5,839 bases of DNA from an uncultured Eubacteriales bacterium (GCA_910586545.1 CAJUIQ010000053.1:1-5839); one strand, 5' to 3'; shown: positions 1 through 4,969, counted from the stretch's first letter. Notes: generated by a model from the sequence alone, not told the origin. Made by a program: numbers and translations.

Positions 1-75
1 AAGTCGGCGCCCTGTAAGTTAGCGCCCCGTAAGTCGGCACTCCATAAGTTGGCACCCCGTAAGTTGGCACATCGT
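1..75. repeat. 15-bp tandem coding repeats (five units)
   Basis: Five consecutive 15-bp units begin at 1, 16, 31, 46 and 61. They share AAGT(T/C)(G/A)GC at the start and usually CCGT at the end. They are the DNA form of the pentapeptide repeats in the minus-strand gene, with one unit encoding five residues. The period of exactly five codons explains them as protein repeats, so no separate DNA role is needed. Confidence 0.9.
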
Positions 76-140
76 CCTGAATCTCCGTTCAGCCACTTTT
101 GATGTGATTCAAGTATCTCTTTTATTTTTGTTTGTTCCAT
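1..140 (-). CDS. Pentapeptide-repeat protein, N-terminal part (cut by window edge)
   Basis: The first 46 residues are visible and the gene continues past the left edge. Residues 1-20 form a charged, probably helical leader (MEQTKIKEILESHQKWLNGD). From about residue 24 the chain becomes a run of five-residue units of the form A(N/D)LxG: ANLRG, ANLWS, ADLRG, ANLQG, AD. Pentapeptide repeats fold as a right-handed beta-helix. In phages they often precede a C-terminal domain like the one ending in the gene at 5434-5839, but whether this protein has that domain cannot be seen here. The ATG at 140 follows AAGGAGAGGGAGACA, a good ribosome site, and the gene overlaps the 3' end of the VRR-NUC gene by 19 bases, so it belongs to the same transcript. 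The role is unknown. Confidence 0.85.
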   Translation of the reverse strand, partial: MEQTKIKEILESHQKWLNGDSGRCANLRGANLWSADLRGANLQGAD

Positions 141-562
141 TGTCTCCCTCTCCTTGTACATTCATATTTACCTGACAGATCATTGCAGTCTTTATGCTTT
201 TCCTCATTCAAATTCAAATATTTCGTAATGGCCTCAATAGCGGCTCCACATCCATAGCACACCTTGGCTGCGTATCCTTGTTCCTTTAAAGACTGAATCC
301 AGCCTTCTTGTTTTTCGGTTGGCTTATTTTTCCCGGCCTTCATTTCGATAAACAAGCCATGATATTTCCCTCTCGCTATCGGGAGAAACAAATCTGGCAC
401 CCCGGCCTTTACTCCTTGCCGTTTTAAATTCGCCGCTTCCCTAGGATGCCTACTTCCACCATTCGGTATGTGAAACAGTAAATCCAACTCCGGAATCCTC
501 CCACGCGAGAGCAATGCCCATCGAAACAAGGCCGCCTGTTCTTCCGCTTCATGCTGCATCAT
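122..562 (-). CDS. VRR-NUC family nuclease
   Basis: A 146-residue protein of the VRR-NUC family, small PD-(D/E)xK-fold nucleases common in phage replication modules and probably acting on branched or single-strand/double-strand junction DNA. Visible motifs are HIPNGGSRHP (31-40), GVPD with the catalytic Asp57, and FIEMKAGKNKPTEKQ with Glu73 and Lys75 as the E-x-K pair, followed by Gln85 and Trp88. The core ends near YLNL (115-118). A polar tail of about 28 residues with two cysteines follows, and it may simply be the price of overlapping the next gene. The start codon overlaps the stop of the helicase-loader gene (ATGA at 562-559). A second ATG at 559 sits seven bases from the AAGGAGG site, against four for the first, and could be the true start. 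Confidence 0.9.
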   Translation of the reverse strand: MMQHEAEEQAALFRWALLSRGRIPELDLLFHIPNGGSRHPREAANLKRQGVKAGVPDLFLPIARGKYHGLFIEMKAGKNKPTEKQEGWIQSLKEQGYAAKVCYGCGAAIEAITKYLNLNEEKHKDCNDLSGKYECTRRGRQWNKQK

Positions 563-1467
563 GTACCCTCCTTGTAGCTTCTCTGTACTGCTGCTTCAAA
601 AAAGTCGTCTGTATCAAAGCTGCCCGATATCTTGGTATCTGTAGTCTGATTAAAAAACGCATGTAAGTCTTTATACCGGGCGGATGTAGTATCTGCCCGT
701 CTGTCTTTTCCCGTAACCTTTTCCGGGTGTAGCCCCATTAACCGCGAATACATACGTATCTTTCTTGGGTCTGTCTCGGTACGCAGCTGCCCTGCCGGTA
801 TGTTGCTTGTTACAACCATCGGCTTGTTTGTCTCTACTCTGTACTCTAACAGATCATACGCCTGCTGCTGCGCAAATTCCGTTGATCGCTCCACACCAAA
901 ATCATCAATCACCAACAAATCACAGTTGCGAATCCGGTATATGGCTTCATCCCGCCTGCCTCCGTATACATCGCCTAGCATATTTGTAAGGGCAGTAACG
1001 CCGTCCATGTATACCTTTATACCACGATCCACAAGACGGTTTGCAATTGCTGCGGCCATGTAGGTTTTTCCACTACCAGCATTCCCCCACAAATACAGGC
1101 CAATATTTTCTTCCAGCATACGTTCCCAATTGTCTGTATAGTTTTGTACGAGCGGAAGAGGCATGTCCGAATTTTCCAGTGTCATACTCCTGTATTTCTC
1201 ATTGGGCAGAGCCGTTTTCCGCCTGCCTTCTCTTTCCTCTGTGCGCTTTTGCTCTTCGTTCTTTTGATGTGTTTCTTTGCCGCAGTGGCACATGATCGGC
1301 ACCTTGTAGATTCTGCCCATGAAAGGCTGTTCCATTTGTTTTGGATTATGGCATCTGCAGCAATATATGATCCCATTTTTCAGATAATCTGCAGCATCCT
1401 GTACCTGTCCTGCAGAGGCCATATTTACCGCAAATGCAAAGAAGTCAATAGGCTTCATATCAGCCAT
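559..1467 (-). CDS. DnaC/DnaI-like AAA+ helicase loader
   Basis: A 302-residue ATPase that would load the host replicative helicase onto the phage origin. The N-terminal 65 residues carry a cysteine cluster (C36, C37, C39, then C60 and C62 in MCHCGKE), a probable zinc-binding region like that of DnaI/DnaC loaders. A charged, probably coiled segment follows at about 66-85. The AAA+ core has Walker A GNAGSGKT (128-135), Walker B LLVIDD (184-189), a sensor-I-like VVTSN (218-222) and the arginine-rich RMYSRL (238-243) in the usual arginine-finger area. I chose the ATG at 1467 because GGAGGAG lies seven bases upstream. The open frame runs further to 1533 but has no ribosome site there and would overlap the initiator gene more. 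It overlaps the initiator gene by 8 bases, suggesting coupling. DnaC-like or DnaI-like cannot be separated by eye. Confidence 0.92.
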   Translation of the reverse strand: MADMKPIDFFAFAVNMASAGQVQDAADYLKNGIIYCCRCHNPKQMEQPFMGRIYKVPIMCHCGKETHQKNEEQKRTEEREGRRKTALPNEKYRSMTLENSDMPLPLVQNYTDNWERMLEENIGLYLWGNAGSGKTYMAAAIANRLVDRGIKVYMDGVTALTNMLGDVYGGRRDEAIYRIRNCDLLVIDDFGVERSTEFAQQQAYDLLEYRVETNKPMVVTSNIPAGQLRTETDPRKIRMYSRLMGLHPEKVTGKDRRADTTSARYKDLHAFFNQTTDTKISGSFDTDDFFEAAVQRSYKEGT

Positions 1468-2131
1468 ACGGACACTCCTCCTCTGTATCATCATAGCTAT
1501 AGCCATCGCATTGACTGGGAAAAACATATTCATCCTCCCAGCGCTTTTGATTCAGCCAGGTGGAAGGGTTCGGAATGTAGCGTCCGTTGTCCCTCAACCA
1601 CTGTTCACACTGAACCGCCTTTTGCAACGCCTCCATGATCTGGTCAAAGAGAGCCTTCCCCGGTCTTATACGATTCCATGATTTTTCCGCATTTCCCTTT
1701 CCTGTCTTTTTTGGATACGCTTTCCAGAACAAATCGAATCGTTTTTTGATAGTCTCTCGCGCATCGTCTGCCCCTTGGGGGGTATGGGGGGTATTTATTT
1801 TGTCTTTTTCTTTGTCTTTGTATTTGTCTTCTACTATACCCCCCGTTCGCTTGCGTTCGCTACCGTTCGCTTGCGTTCGCTTGCGTTCGGTAGCCCTTGC
1901 TAATGCATTTTCCCGGTTTTTTTCGCACTTTTGTAAATAGTTCTTTTTTGCCCTATCAATATCATCCGCAATAAAATCAAAGGCTATGCTTTCCCGTCCC
2001 GCAAGTTCCTGAGCCTCGCCGGTCGAACTGTATTGTAGTAATGACCGGAATAGTCTCCCTACCTCTTGATCTGAGAGCTTCGCTATTTTCTTGAGATAAC
2101 TATGATAACAGCAAAAGTATTCTGTATTCAT
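1460..2131 (-). CDS. Phage replication initiator / replisome organizer (DUF6291-type N-terminus)
   Basis: A 223-residue protein that I recognise as the initiator type paired with a helicase loader in Firmicutes phages. Residues 1-75 (YFCCYHSYLKK, LSDQEVGRLFRSLLQY, FDFIADDIDRAK) match my memory of DUF6291, a probable DNA-binding winged-helix domain. Residues 78-115 are a low-complexity charged linker with the repeated ERKRT and KDKEKDK. Residues 131-200 hold the conserved tail FDLFWKAYPKKTGK, then GRYIPNPSTWLNQKRWED, typical of phage replication proteins. The ATG at 2131 follows GGAGGG by seven bases. The linker DNA carries a 10-bp repeat array, as in lambda gene O, where the origin lies inside the initiator gene. 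The protein probably binds that array and recruits the loader encoded directly downstream; this partnership is inferred from order and family. Confidence 0.85.
   Translation of the reverse strand: MNTEYFCCYHSYLKKIAKLSDQEVGRLFRSLLQYSSTGEAQELAGRESIAFDFIADDIDRAKKNYLQKCEKNRENALARATERKRTQANGSERKRTGGIVEDKYKDKEKDKINTPHTPQGADDARETIKKRFDLFWKAYPKKTGKGNAEKSWNRIRPGKALFDQIMEALQKAVQCEQWLRDNGRYIPNPSTWLNQKRWEDEYVFPSQCDGYSYDDTEEECPYG
1777..1844. repeat. Paired GGGGGGTAT repeats with distal inverted copy, flanking an AT-rich tract
   Basis: GGGGGGTAT occurs twice in tandem (1777-1785 and 1786-1794), and its exact reverse complement ATACCCCCC lies at 1836-1844, abutting the iterons. The 41 bases between are strongly AT-rich and almost all pyrimidine on the plus strand (TTT-GTC-type runs). 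They encode the KDKEKDK linker. The layout suggests an unwinding element bounded by G-rich boxes next to an origin. It could also be mere low-complexity coding sequence. Confidence 0.55.
1844..1893. repeat. 10-bp iteron array, candidate replication origin
   Basis: Five consecutive 10-bp units begin at 1844, 1854, 1864, 1874 and 1884. Three are exactly CGTTCGCTTG, one is CGTTCGCTAC and the last is CGTTCGGTAG. The first six bases CGTTCG are invariant. The period is one DNA helical turn, which puts every unit on the same face, and 10 is not a multiple of three, so the protein does not repeat with the DNA period. An inverted pair, GCTACCG (1859-1865) and CGGTAGC (1888-1894), brackets the right part. 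An AT-rich tract lies next to it at 1792-1838. These are the usual parts of an iteron-type origin inside an initiator gene. The origin role is inferred. Confidence 0.65.
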
Positions 2132-2168
2132 TCACTTTCCCTCCGATTATGTGACATCCATAGCTCAC

Positions 2169-2633
2169 CTAAAAAGGGAAATCATCATCGTTTATTTTAG
2201 CAAAAGAACTTTGCGCATCAGCAAACTGTGCATCCATTTCCGATTTGCTTACAGGAACCGCCGCAGGGGGCTGCACAGGAAAAACCGGTGCCGACTCCCC
2301 TTTGGAATCTACAAAAAACACTTCATCGGCAACAATTTCTGTTCTATACTGCTTTACATTATTGTTGTCTATCCAAGAACGATTTTGCAGGGTTCCTACC
2401 ACGCAAATAGAACTTGCCTTATGGAAATACTGGGTTACGAATTCAGCTGTCTGTCTCCAAGCGGTTACATTGAAGAAATCCGTCTGGGTATCTTCTGCGT
2501 TTTTAGCCTGAAATCTACGATTTACAGCTACAGAGAAAGATGTTACAGAGACACCAGATGAAGTAGTCTTCAGTTCCGGATCCGCTGTAAGTCTTCCGCC
2601 GATTATTACCTTATTAAAATTAAAGTTTGCCAT
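2169..2633 (-). CDS. ssb: Single-stranded DNA-binding protein
   Basis: A 154-residue SSB. The OB-fold domain covers about residues 1-110, opening FNKVIIGGRLTADPEL and continuing with TSFSVAVNRRF, DFFNVTAWRQTAEFV and VGTLQNRSW, all standard SSB blocks. A Pro/Ala-rich flexible linker follows (about 115-130), and the chain ends in the acidic tip DDDFPF, the conserved docking peptide for replication and repair partners. The length is normal for a phage or bacterial SSB. The ATG at 2633 is preceded by AAGGAG nine bases away. It would coat single strands made during phage replication and compete or cooperate with the ERF annealing protein encoded upstream. It is separated from the previous small gene by 64 bases in which I see no convincing promoter. 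Confidence 0.97.
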   Translation of the reverse strand: MANFNFNKVIIGGRLTADPELKTTSSGVSVTSFSVAVNRRFQAKNAEDTQTDFFNVTAWRQTAEFVTQYFHKASSICVVGTLQNRSWIDNNNVKQYRTEIVADEVFFVDSKGESAPVFPVQPPAAVPVSKSEMDAQFADAQSSFAKINDDDFPF

Positions 2634-2697
2634 TTTTTAATTCTCCTTCTATAGCACAATTGCATATATACTGTGTACAAAGCGAATTCTTTCCACA

Positions 2698-2838
2698 TCA
2701 AAATTTCGTTTTATGCTTGTCCTTGTCTTTTGGGCGGTTGAATACAAGTCCTATTTCCGCTATATTCTGCGCCAGTGTCTCACAATAAATGCACCTCCCA
2801 GCATCCCAGATGTAGAATGGACATACTATGTCTTTCAT
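2698..2838 (-). CDS. Small zinc-ribbon-like phage protein (46 aa)
   Basis: A 46-residue protein opening MKDIVCPFYIWDAGRCIYCE, with cysteines at 6, 16 and 19, and a basic tail rich in Lys (KDKDKHKTKF). The CPxY...C-x2-C pattern resembles many tiny phage proteins thought to bind zinc, but no function is established to my knowledge. The ATG at 2838 has GAGGTG six bases upstream. An alternative in-frame ATG at 2853 overlaps the stop of the HNH-like gene (ATGA) and would add five residues, but it lacks a good ribosome site. It lies between the nuclease and SSB genes in the recombination block. Confidence 0.7.
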   Translation of the reverse strand: MKDIVCPFYIWDAGRCIYCETLAQNIAEIGLVFNRPKDKDKHKTKF

Positions 2839-2849
2839 TCTGTCACCTC

Positions 2850-3134
2850 TCATATGTAGTTCTTTTTAAATACCTGCATAAAGACATCATGTCCATACCG
2901 CCTTTCGAATATCTTTTGTGCTTCCCTTTTCAGCCATGCAGCAAATGCCGCATCCGCATGTACTCCCCGAGGCCTGCCTCTGTGATGCTCCAAGCACAAG
3001 TATACCTTCATGCCATATGTCTCCGATGCCCTTCTGCGGCTCCCTTCAAATACGTGGTGCTCCTCCACATCCGGAGAGTCGCATACCAGACACCGTTTTT
3101 TCTTCTGCAATATGCTTCTTATACCCGTCCCCAC
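2850..3134 (-). CDS. HNH-like / Ref-like recombination nuclease candidate
   Basis: A protein of up to 94 residues with a compact metal-binding layout: C15-x2-C18, His26-His27, SRRRASETYG (32-41), then C47 with His50-His51. The HHVFEGSRRRASE...LCLEHH pattern is frequent in phage recombination clusters, where related proteins are annotated as HNH-type or as RecA-dependent nuclease (Ref-like); I cannot choose between these by eye. It would cut DNA, possibly at recombination intermediates. The start is uncertain. The longest frame begins with GTG at 3134 and overlaps the NinB-like gene by 16 bases, with AAAGG touching the codon. A TTG at 3110 is the next choice and still keeps all the cysteines. 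Confidence 0.75.
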   Translation of the reverse strand: MGTGIRSILQKKKRCLVCDSPDVEEHHVFEGSRRRASETYGMKVYLCLEHHRGRPRGVHADAAFAAWLKREAQKIFERRYGHDVFMQVFKKNYI

Positions 3135-3670
3135 CTTTCAAGGGTCAGGGCAATTTCCGCTGCCGTCATTCGCGGCGGAATCCCCTGCTGCCGCGCCTCC
3201 TGCAGCGCAAGATCAATCAGCCGGGACATCTGTTCTGTGTCATATGTAGACGATCCGTAGTATGCGATGACATAAGTATATCCCTTTCGCCTGCAGGGCT
3301 GCATCACTTCGCATACCCATCCAATCCCTTTGGATTCCCATTTCTCGATCCATATGGGAACACGTTCATCCTTTATGGGCAGAATTTCAAAATTTCCGCC
3401 TACATCCCGGACCATCGAACGGTATATGTCTCTTGGAGGAACTCTTATCACTTCGGAAACATCTGATACAGTCGCCCAAAAAAGAGCATTTGCATCCAAA
3501 GATCTCTTTTTGCGGTATGGCTTTATCTGTATAGAAAGTTCCTTGTCCTTGTATTGATCATAATACGGACGGAAGTCTGACTGCAGTTCTATGGATAGGA
3601 TTTGTTTGCCAGTCTTCCAGTCAATATTTAAATCCCGCATATGTCCGCGCAATTCTGCTCCTGTACTCAT
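3119..3670 (-). CDS. NinB-like recombination protein
   Basis: A 183-residue protein resembling NinB (Orf) of lambda, a RecFOR-like mediator that helps load recombinase on SSB-coated DNA. The tell-tale block is KKRSLDANALFWATVSDVSE (about 54-73), which parallels RSLDQN...LWACLGDVS of lambda NinB. A C-terminal segment ending AEIALTLERWGRV matches the end of that family in style. The protein is somewhat longer than lambda NinB because of an insert around GGNFEILPIK to WESKGIGW (91-118). I chose the ATG at 3670 because it overlaps the ERF stop as ATGA. The open frame extends to 3802 but would lie inside the ERF gene. No strong ribosome site is present, so translation is probably coupled to the ERF gene. 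Confidence 0.8.
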   Translation of the reverse strand: MSTGAELRGHMRDLNIDWKTGKQILSIELQSDFRPYYDQYKDKELSIQIKPYRKKRSLDANALFWATVSDVSEVIRVPPRDIYRSMVRDVGGNFEILPIKDERVPIWIEKWESKGIGWVCEVMQPCRRKGYTYVIAYYGSSTYDTEQMSRLIDLALQEARQQGIPPRMTAAEIALTLERWGRV

Positions 3671-4269
3671 GAATGATTTTCTGTTCCTCTCTTTTGATAG
3701 CATGGAAAGCACATTTTCAATCTTTGTATTACCTCTTCTGGGGGTGCCATTCTGCCGTCTTTGGTAGGCGTTCCATTTACTACCTCGCCACATACAGGAC
3801 AAATCAACTGATCACTTTCTTGTATAGCCTGTTTTTTTGAAACATAAACATACGGTTCATAGTTGGTACTATTTTCACCAGTGTTTGTACTGTCGCTGTC
3901 CTTCTCATTATCAATTGAAAACAGTCCCGCAAGCGCATACTTTCGGGCATACGATGATGATGCTCCCGTTATCTGGCTACCATCCATACCCTTCTTTGCT
4001 TCCTCTTCTCTTGCATGAGCGGTGCTTGTAATTTCCTCGCCAGATTCAAGGTCTATTAGCCTTACCACCGCCTCGACATAGTTCCTGTCTCCGATGTTGA
4101 CAAGATTGTTTGACATGAGTAATATACACCCTTGCTCTTCGCATATTGGCTTGACGGCCTTAAGAATATCCTCGCATGACCGATAATTATACTTACCAAA
4201 ATTGTTTCGCTGTCCTTTCGGGACAAACAGTTTTTTTTGAATGTTAGATAGTTTTTGATAAACGCTCAT
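3667..4269 (-). CDS. ERF-family single-strand annealing protein with C-terminal zinc ribbon
   Basis: A 200-residue recombinase of the ERF family (type protein: P22 Erf), which forms rings and anneals complementary single strands. Family signatures include MSVYQKLSNIQ at the start, NFGKYNYRSCEDILKAVKP (23-41) and the hallmark GSQITGASSSYARKYALAGL (98-117) followed by FSIDNEKDSD. After a polar linker (127-150) comes a separate module with C157-x2-C160 and C187-x2-C190, which looks like a zinc ribbon and contains PPEEVIQR. The ATG at 4269 overlaps the stop of the upstream cysteine-rich gene as ATGA, with GGAAGGA about ten bases upstream. The longer frame to 4311 lies in that gene and is not needed. 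It would work with SSB and the NinB-like protein in phage recombination. Confidence 0.92.
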   Translation of the reverse strand: MSVYQKLSNIQKKLFVPKGQRNNFGKYNYRSCEDILKAVKPICEEQGCILLMSNNLVNIGDRNYVEAVVRLIDLESGEEITSTAHAREEEAKKGMDGSQITGASSSYARKYALAGLFSIDNEKDSDSTNTGENSTNYEPYVYVSKKQAIQESDQLICPVCGEVVNGTPTKDGRMAPPEEVIQRLKMCFPCYQKRGTENHS

Positions 4270-4427
4270 CTTTGTTTTTTCCTTCCAATTTGTTTTGTTT
4301 CTATAACGCAAGCTTCCTTGCGTCTACGCCTTACTTTTGTGGACAGGGACGGCAGAGCTGGTTCGTCTGGATAGCACATCATACAACCAGTACACTCTGC
4401 ACCCCCATGTATACACATAAGCGCCAT
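4266..4427 (-). CDS. Small cysteine-rich, probably zinc-binding phage protein (53 aa)
   Basis: A 53-residue protein opening MALMCIHGGAECTGCMMCYP, with C5, H7, C12, C15 and C18, giving a C-x2-C-x2-C cluster. It is followed by a proline-containing segment and a very basic tail (KVRRRRKE, KQIGRKKQR). The cluster could bind one metal ion and the tail nucleic acid. I recall similar tiny proteins in Firmicutes phage early regions without assigned function. The ATG at 4427 has AAAGGA seven bases upstream. A longer frame from a TTG at 4469 lacks a ribosome site. It overlaps the ERF start by four bases, so ERF translation may depend on this gene. Confidence 0.75.
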   Translation of the reverse strand: MALMCIHGGAECTGCMMCYPDEPALPSLSTKVRRRRKEACVIETKQIGRKKQR

Positions 4428-4462
4428 TTTACATCCTTTCTTTTTATGCAGGAACCAGCCCC

Positions 4463-4491
4463 TTGACAAAAGCTTTCTGCCCTGCTATACT
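4463..4491 (+). promoter_or_regulatory. Consensus sigma-70/SigA-type promoter on the plus strand
   Basis: TTGACA at 4463-4468 and TATACT at 4486-4491 are separated by exactly 17 bases. The -35 box is perfect and the -10 box has five of six consensus bases. Transcription should start near 4498. The promoter points against the whole operon and lies in the 73-base gap between two small minus-strand genes. It is the best promoter I can see in the window. Confidence 0.8.
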
Positions 4492-4497
4492 AACTAC

Positions 4498-4556
4498 AGG
4501 TTATTTTTCTTTTTGGCCGTTACGCATTGTGGTGATTGCGTAGCGGCCTTTTTCCT
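4498..4556 (+). ncRNA. Predicted OOP-like antisense small RNA (about 55-60 nt)
   Basis: A consensus promoter ends seven bases upstream, and an intrinsic terminator ends about 55 bases downstream, so the predicted transcript is tiny: a U-rich leader of about 17 bases followed by the terminator hairpin. It contains no open reading frame of note. It is fully complementary to the stop codon and about the last 17 codons of the 53-residue gene at 4501-4662. The plan matches lambda OOP RNA, a short antisense RNA made opposite the 3' end of cII and ended by its own terminator. The transcript and its function are predicted only from these signals. Confidence 0.6.
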
Positions 4557-4662
4557 TTGATTTATCAGCTTTGATTATGATCTTATTATCTCCGCCCAGT
4601 AAATACCCTCTTATGATTTGTAATGCCTTCGGAACGGTGTCCGCACTTGTCTCCCATTTCAT
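4501..4662 (-). CDS. Small basic hypothetical protein (53 aa), target of the antisense RNA
   Basis: A 53-residue protein opening MKWETSADTVPKALQIIRGY, followed by LLGGDNKIIIKAD and a lysine-rich end (KSKEKGRYAITTMRNGQKEK). The pattern suggests one helix and then a two-stranded beta hairpin; no cysteine cluster or membrane segment is present. I do not recognise a named family. The ATG at 4662 follows GGGAGG (with GAGG closer in), a plausible ribosome site. The last third of the gene doubles, on the other strand, as the promoter-driven antisense RNA and its terminator, so this gene is the likely target of that RNA. Its position just before the recombination block would let it act early, but its function is unknown. 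Confidence 0.7.
   Translation of the reverse strand: MKWETSADTVPKALQIIRGYLLGGDNKIIIKADKSKEKGRYAITTMRNGQKEK
4515..4553 (+). terminator. Intrinsic terminator on the plus strand
   Basis: GGCCGTTACGCA (4515-4526) pairs with TGCGTAGCGGCC (4537-4548), twelve pairs with a single G-U wobble, closing a ten-base loop. Five T follow at 4549-4553, then CC and TTT. On the minus strand the hairpin is followed by AAAAAG, so it terminates only plus-strand transcription. It lies wholly inside the coding sequence of a minus-strand gene. Confidence 0.8.
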
Positions 4663-4686
4663 TCCTCTTTATCCTCCCTTCTATCC

Positions 4687-4800
4687 TCAATCAAGTAATA
4701 TCATCAGCCGACTAATCCCAATACAGCACGCCCATCCAAGCATCCATATGGATGCCGTTTGCACCAGTAGGATTACCGCCTTCCCCAACTTCTTTTTCAT
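4687..4800 (-). CDS. Small single-pass membrane protein (37 aa)
   Basis: A 37-residue protein with a basic start (MKKKLGK), one hydrophobic stretch at about residues 8-29 (AVILLVQTASIWMLGWACCI) and a short end with a single Arg and a final Asp. This fits one membrane-spanning helix with the N-terminus inside. AGGAGG lies four bases before the ATG, a strong if tight ribosome site, which supports real translation. It has no recognisable family. Tiny membrane proteins in phage early regions sometimes act on the host envelope or exclude other phages, but nothing here proves such a role. Confidence 0.6.
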   Translation of the reverse strand: MKKKLGKAVILLVQTASIWMLGWACCIGISRLMILLD

Positions 4801-4852
4801 ATTGCCTCCTCATTCATACGCTTTTGCTAAGCTGACTGCGAATATCAGGTAT

Positions 4853-4969
4853 TTAAATGCCGTTTCCTTGACAAGCCTCCATTGCTGCTGCTCGGACACG
4901 CCAGTCACTGTCCTTTAGCCATCGTTCGATTACTTCTAGGGGTATTTGCTTTTTTTGATTCTTTTTCAT
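4853..4969 (-). CDS. Truncated single-repeat copy of the HEAT/LRV-like protein (38 aa)
   Basis: A 38-residue frame: a lysine-rich start (MKKNQKKQIP), then one repeat unit LEVIERWLKDSDWRVRAAAM and a short end CQGNGI. The unit is identical over its core to the start of what is visible of the gene at 5434-5839, where Pro follows GI; here a TAA stop stands in its place. Weak similarity continues past the stop (IPDIR against VPINR), so this is probably a shortened, decaying copy of a once longer gene. AAGGAG sits eight bases before the ATG, so the short peptide may still be made. The W-x-VR-AAM pattern resembles HEAT or leucine-rich-variant repeats. Confidence 0.65.
   Translation of the reverse strand: MKKNQKKQIPLEVIERWLKDSDWRVRAAAMEACQGNGI
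4856..4934. repeat. Direct repeat, copy 1 (partner 5761-5839)
   Basis: This 79-bp stretch matches 5761-5839 at 74 positions. The part 4880-4934 is identical base for base to 5785-5839, including third codon positions. The five differences lie in the first 24 bases, and similarity fades further left. The partner runs into the window edge, so the true repeat may be longer. Confidence 0.95.

Noticed and set aside
1..75. Short tandem repeats as a CRISPR-like or regulatory array
   Set aside because: The period is exactly five codons and encodes a pentapeptide repeat; there are no unique spacers.
1144..1638. 164-codon open frame on the plus strand
   Set aside because: It lies opposite the helicase loader and the end of the initiator, has no ribosome site, and its composition reads as the reverse of those coding sequences.
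2634..2697. Promoter for ssb in the 64-base gap
   Set aside because: TATATA and TTGTAC-like pieces exist, but no pair has acceptable spacing and match, so I do not call one.
2918..3466. 182-codon open frame on the plus strand
   Set aside because: It is opposite the NinB-like and HNH-like genes, shows no family signature, and has no ribosome site. It is a shadow.
3670..4311. Longer N-terminal extensions of the ERF (to 4311) and NinB-like (to 3802) frames
   Set aside because: The extensions fall inside upstream genes, lack ribosome sites and show no family similarity, while the internal ATG codons form ATGA junctions.
4850..4862. TTTAAAT heptamer at the stop of the truncated repeat gene as a -1 frameshift site
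   Set aside because: A -1 slippery site needs the reading T TTA AAT. The actual frame reads ATT TAA, so the heptamer is out of phase, although another frame stays open for about 16 codons.
4868..4895. TTGACA at 4868-4873 as a plus-strand promoter
   Set aside because: No -10 box is found at 16-18 bases, and the motif lies in the duplicated coding sequence; the copy at 5773 also lacks one.
4571..4918. 115-codon plus-strand frame downstream of the strong plus-strand promoter
   Set aside because: I asked whether the promoter at 4463 serves it, but an intrinsic terminator at 4515-4553 intervenes, the ATG has no ribosome site, and three small minus-strand genes with ribosome sites lie opposite.
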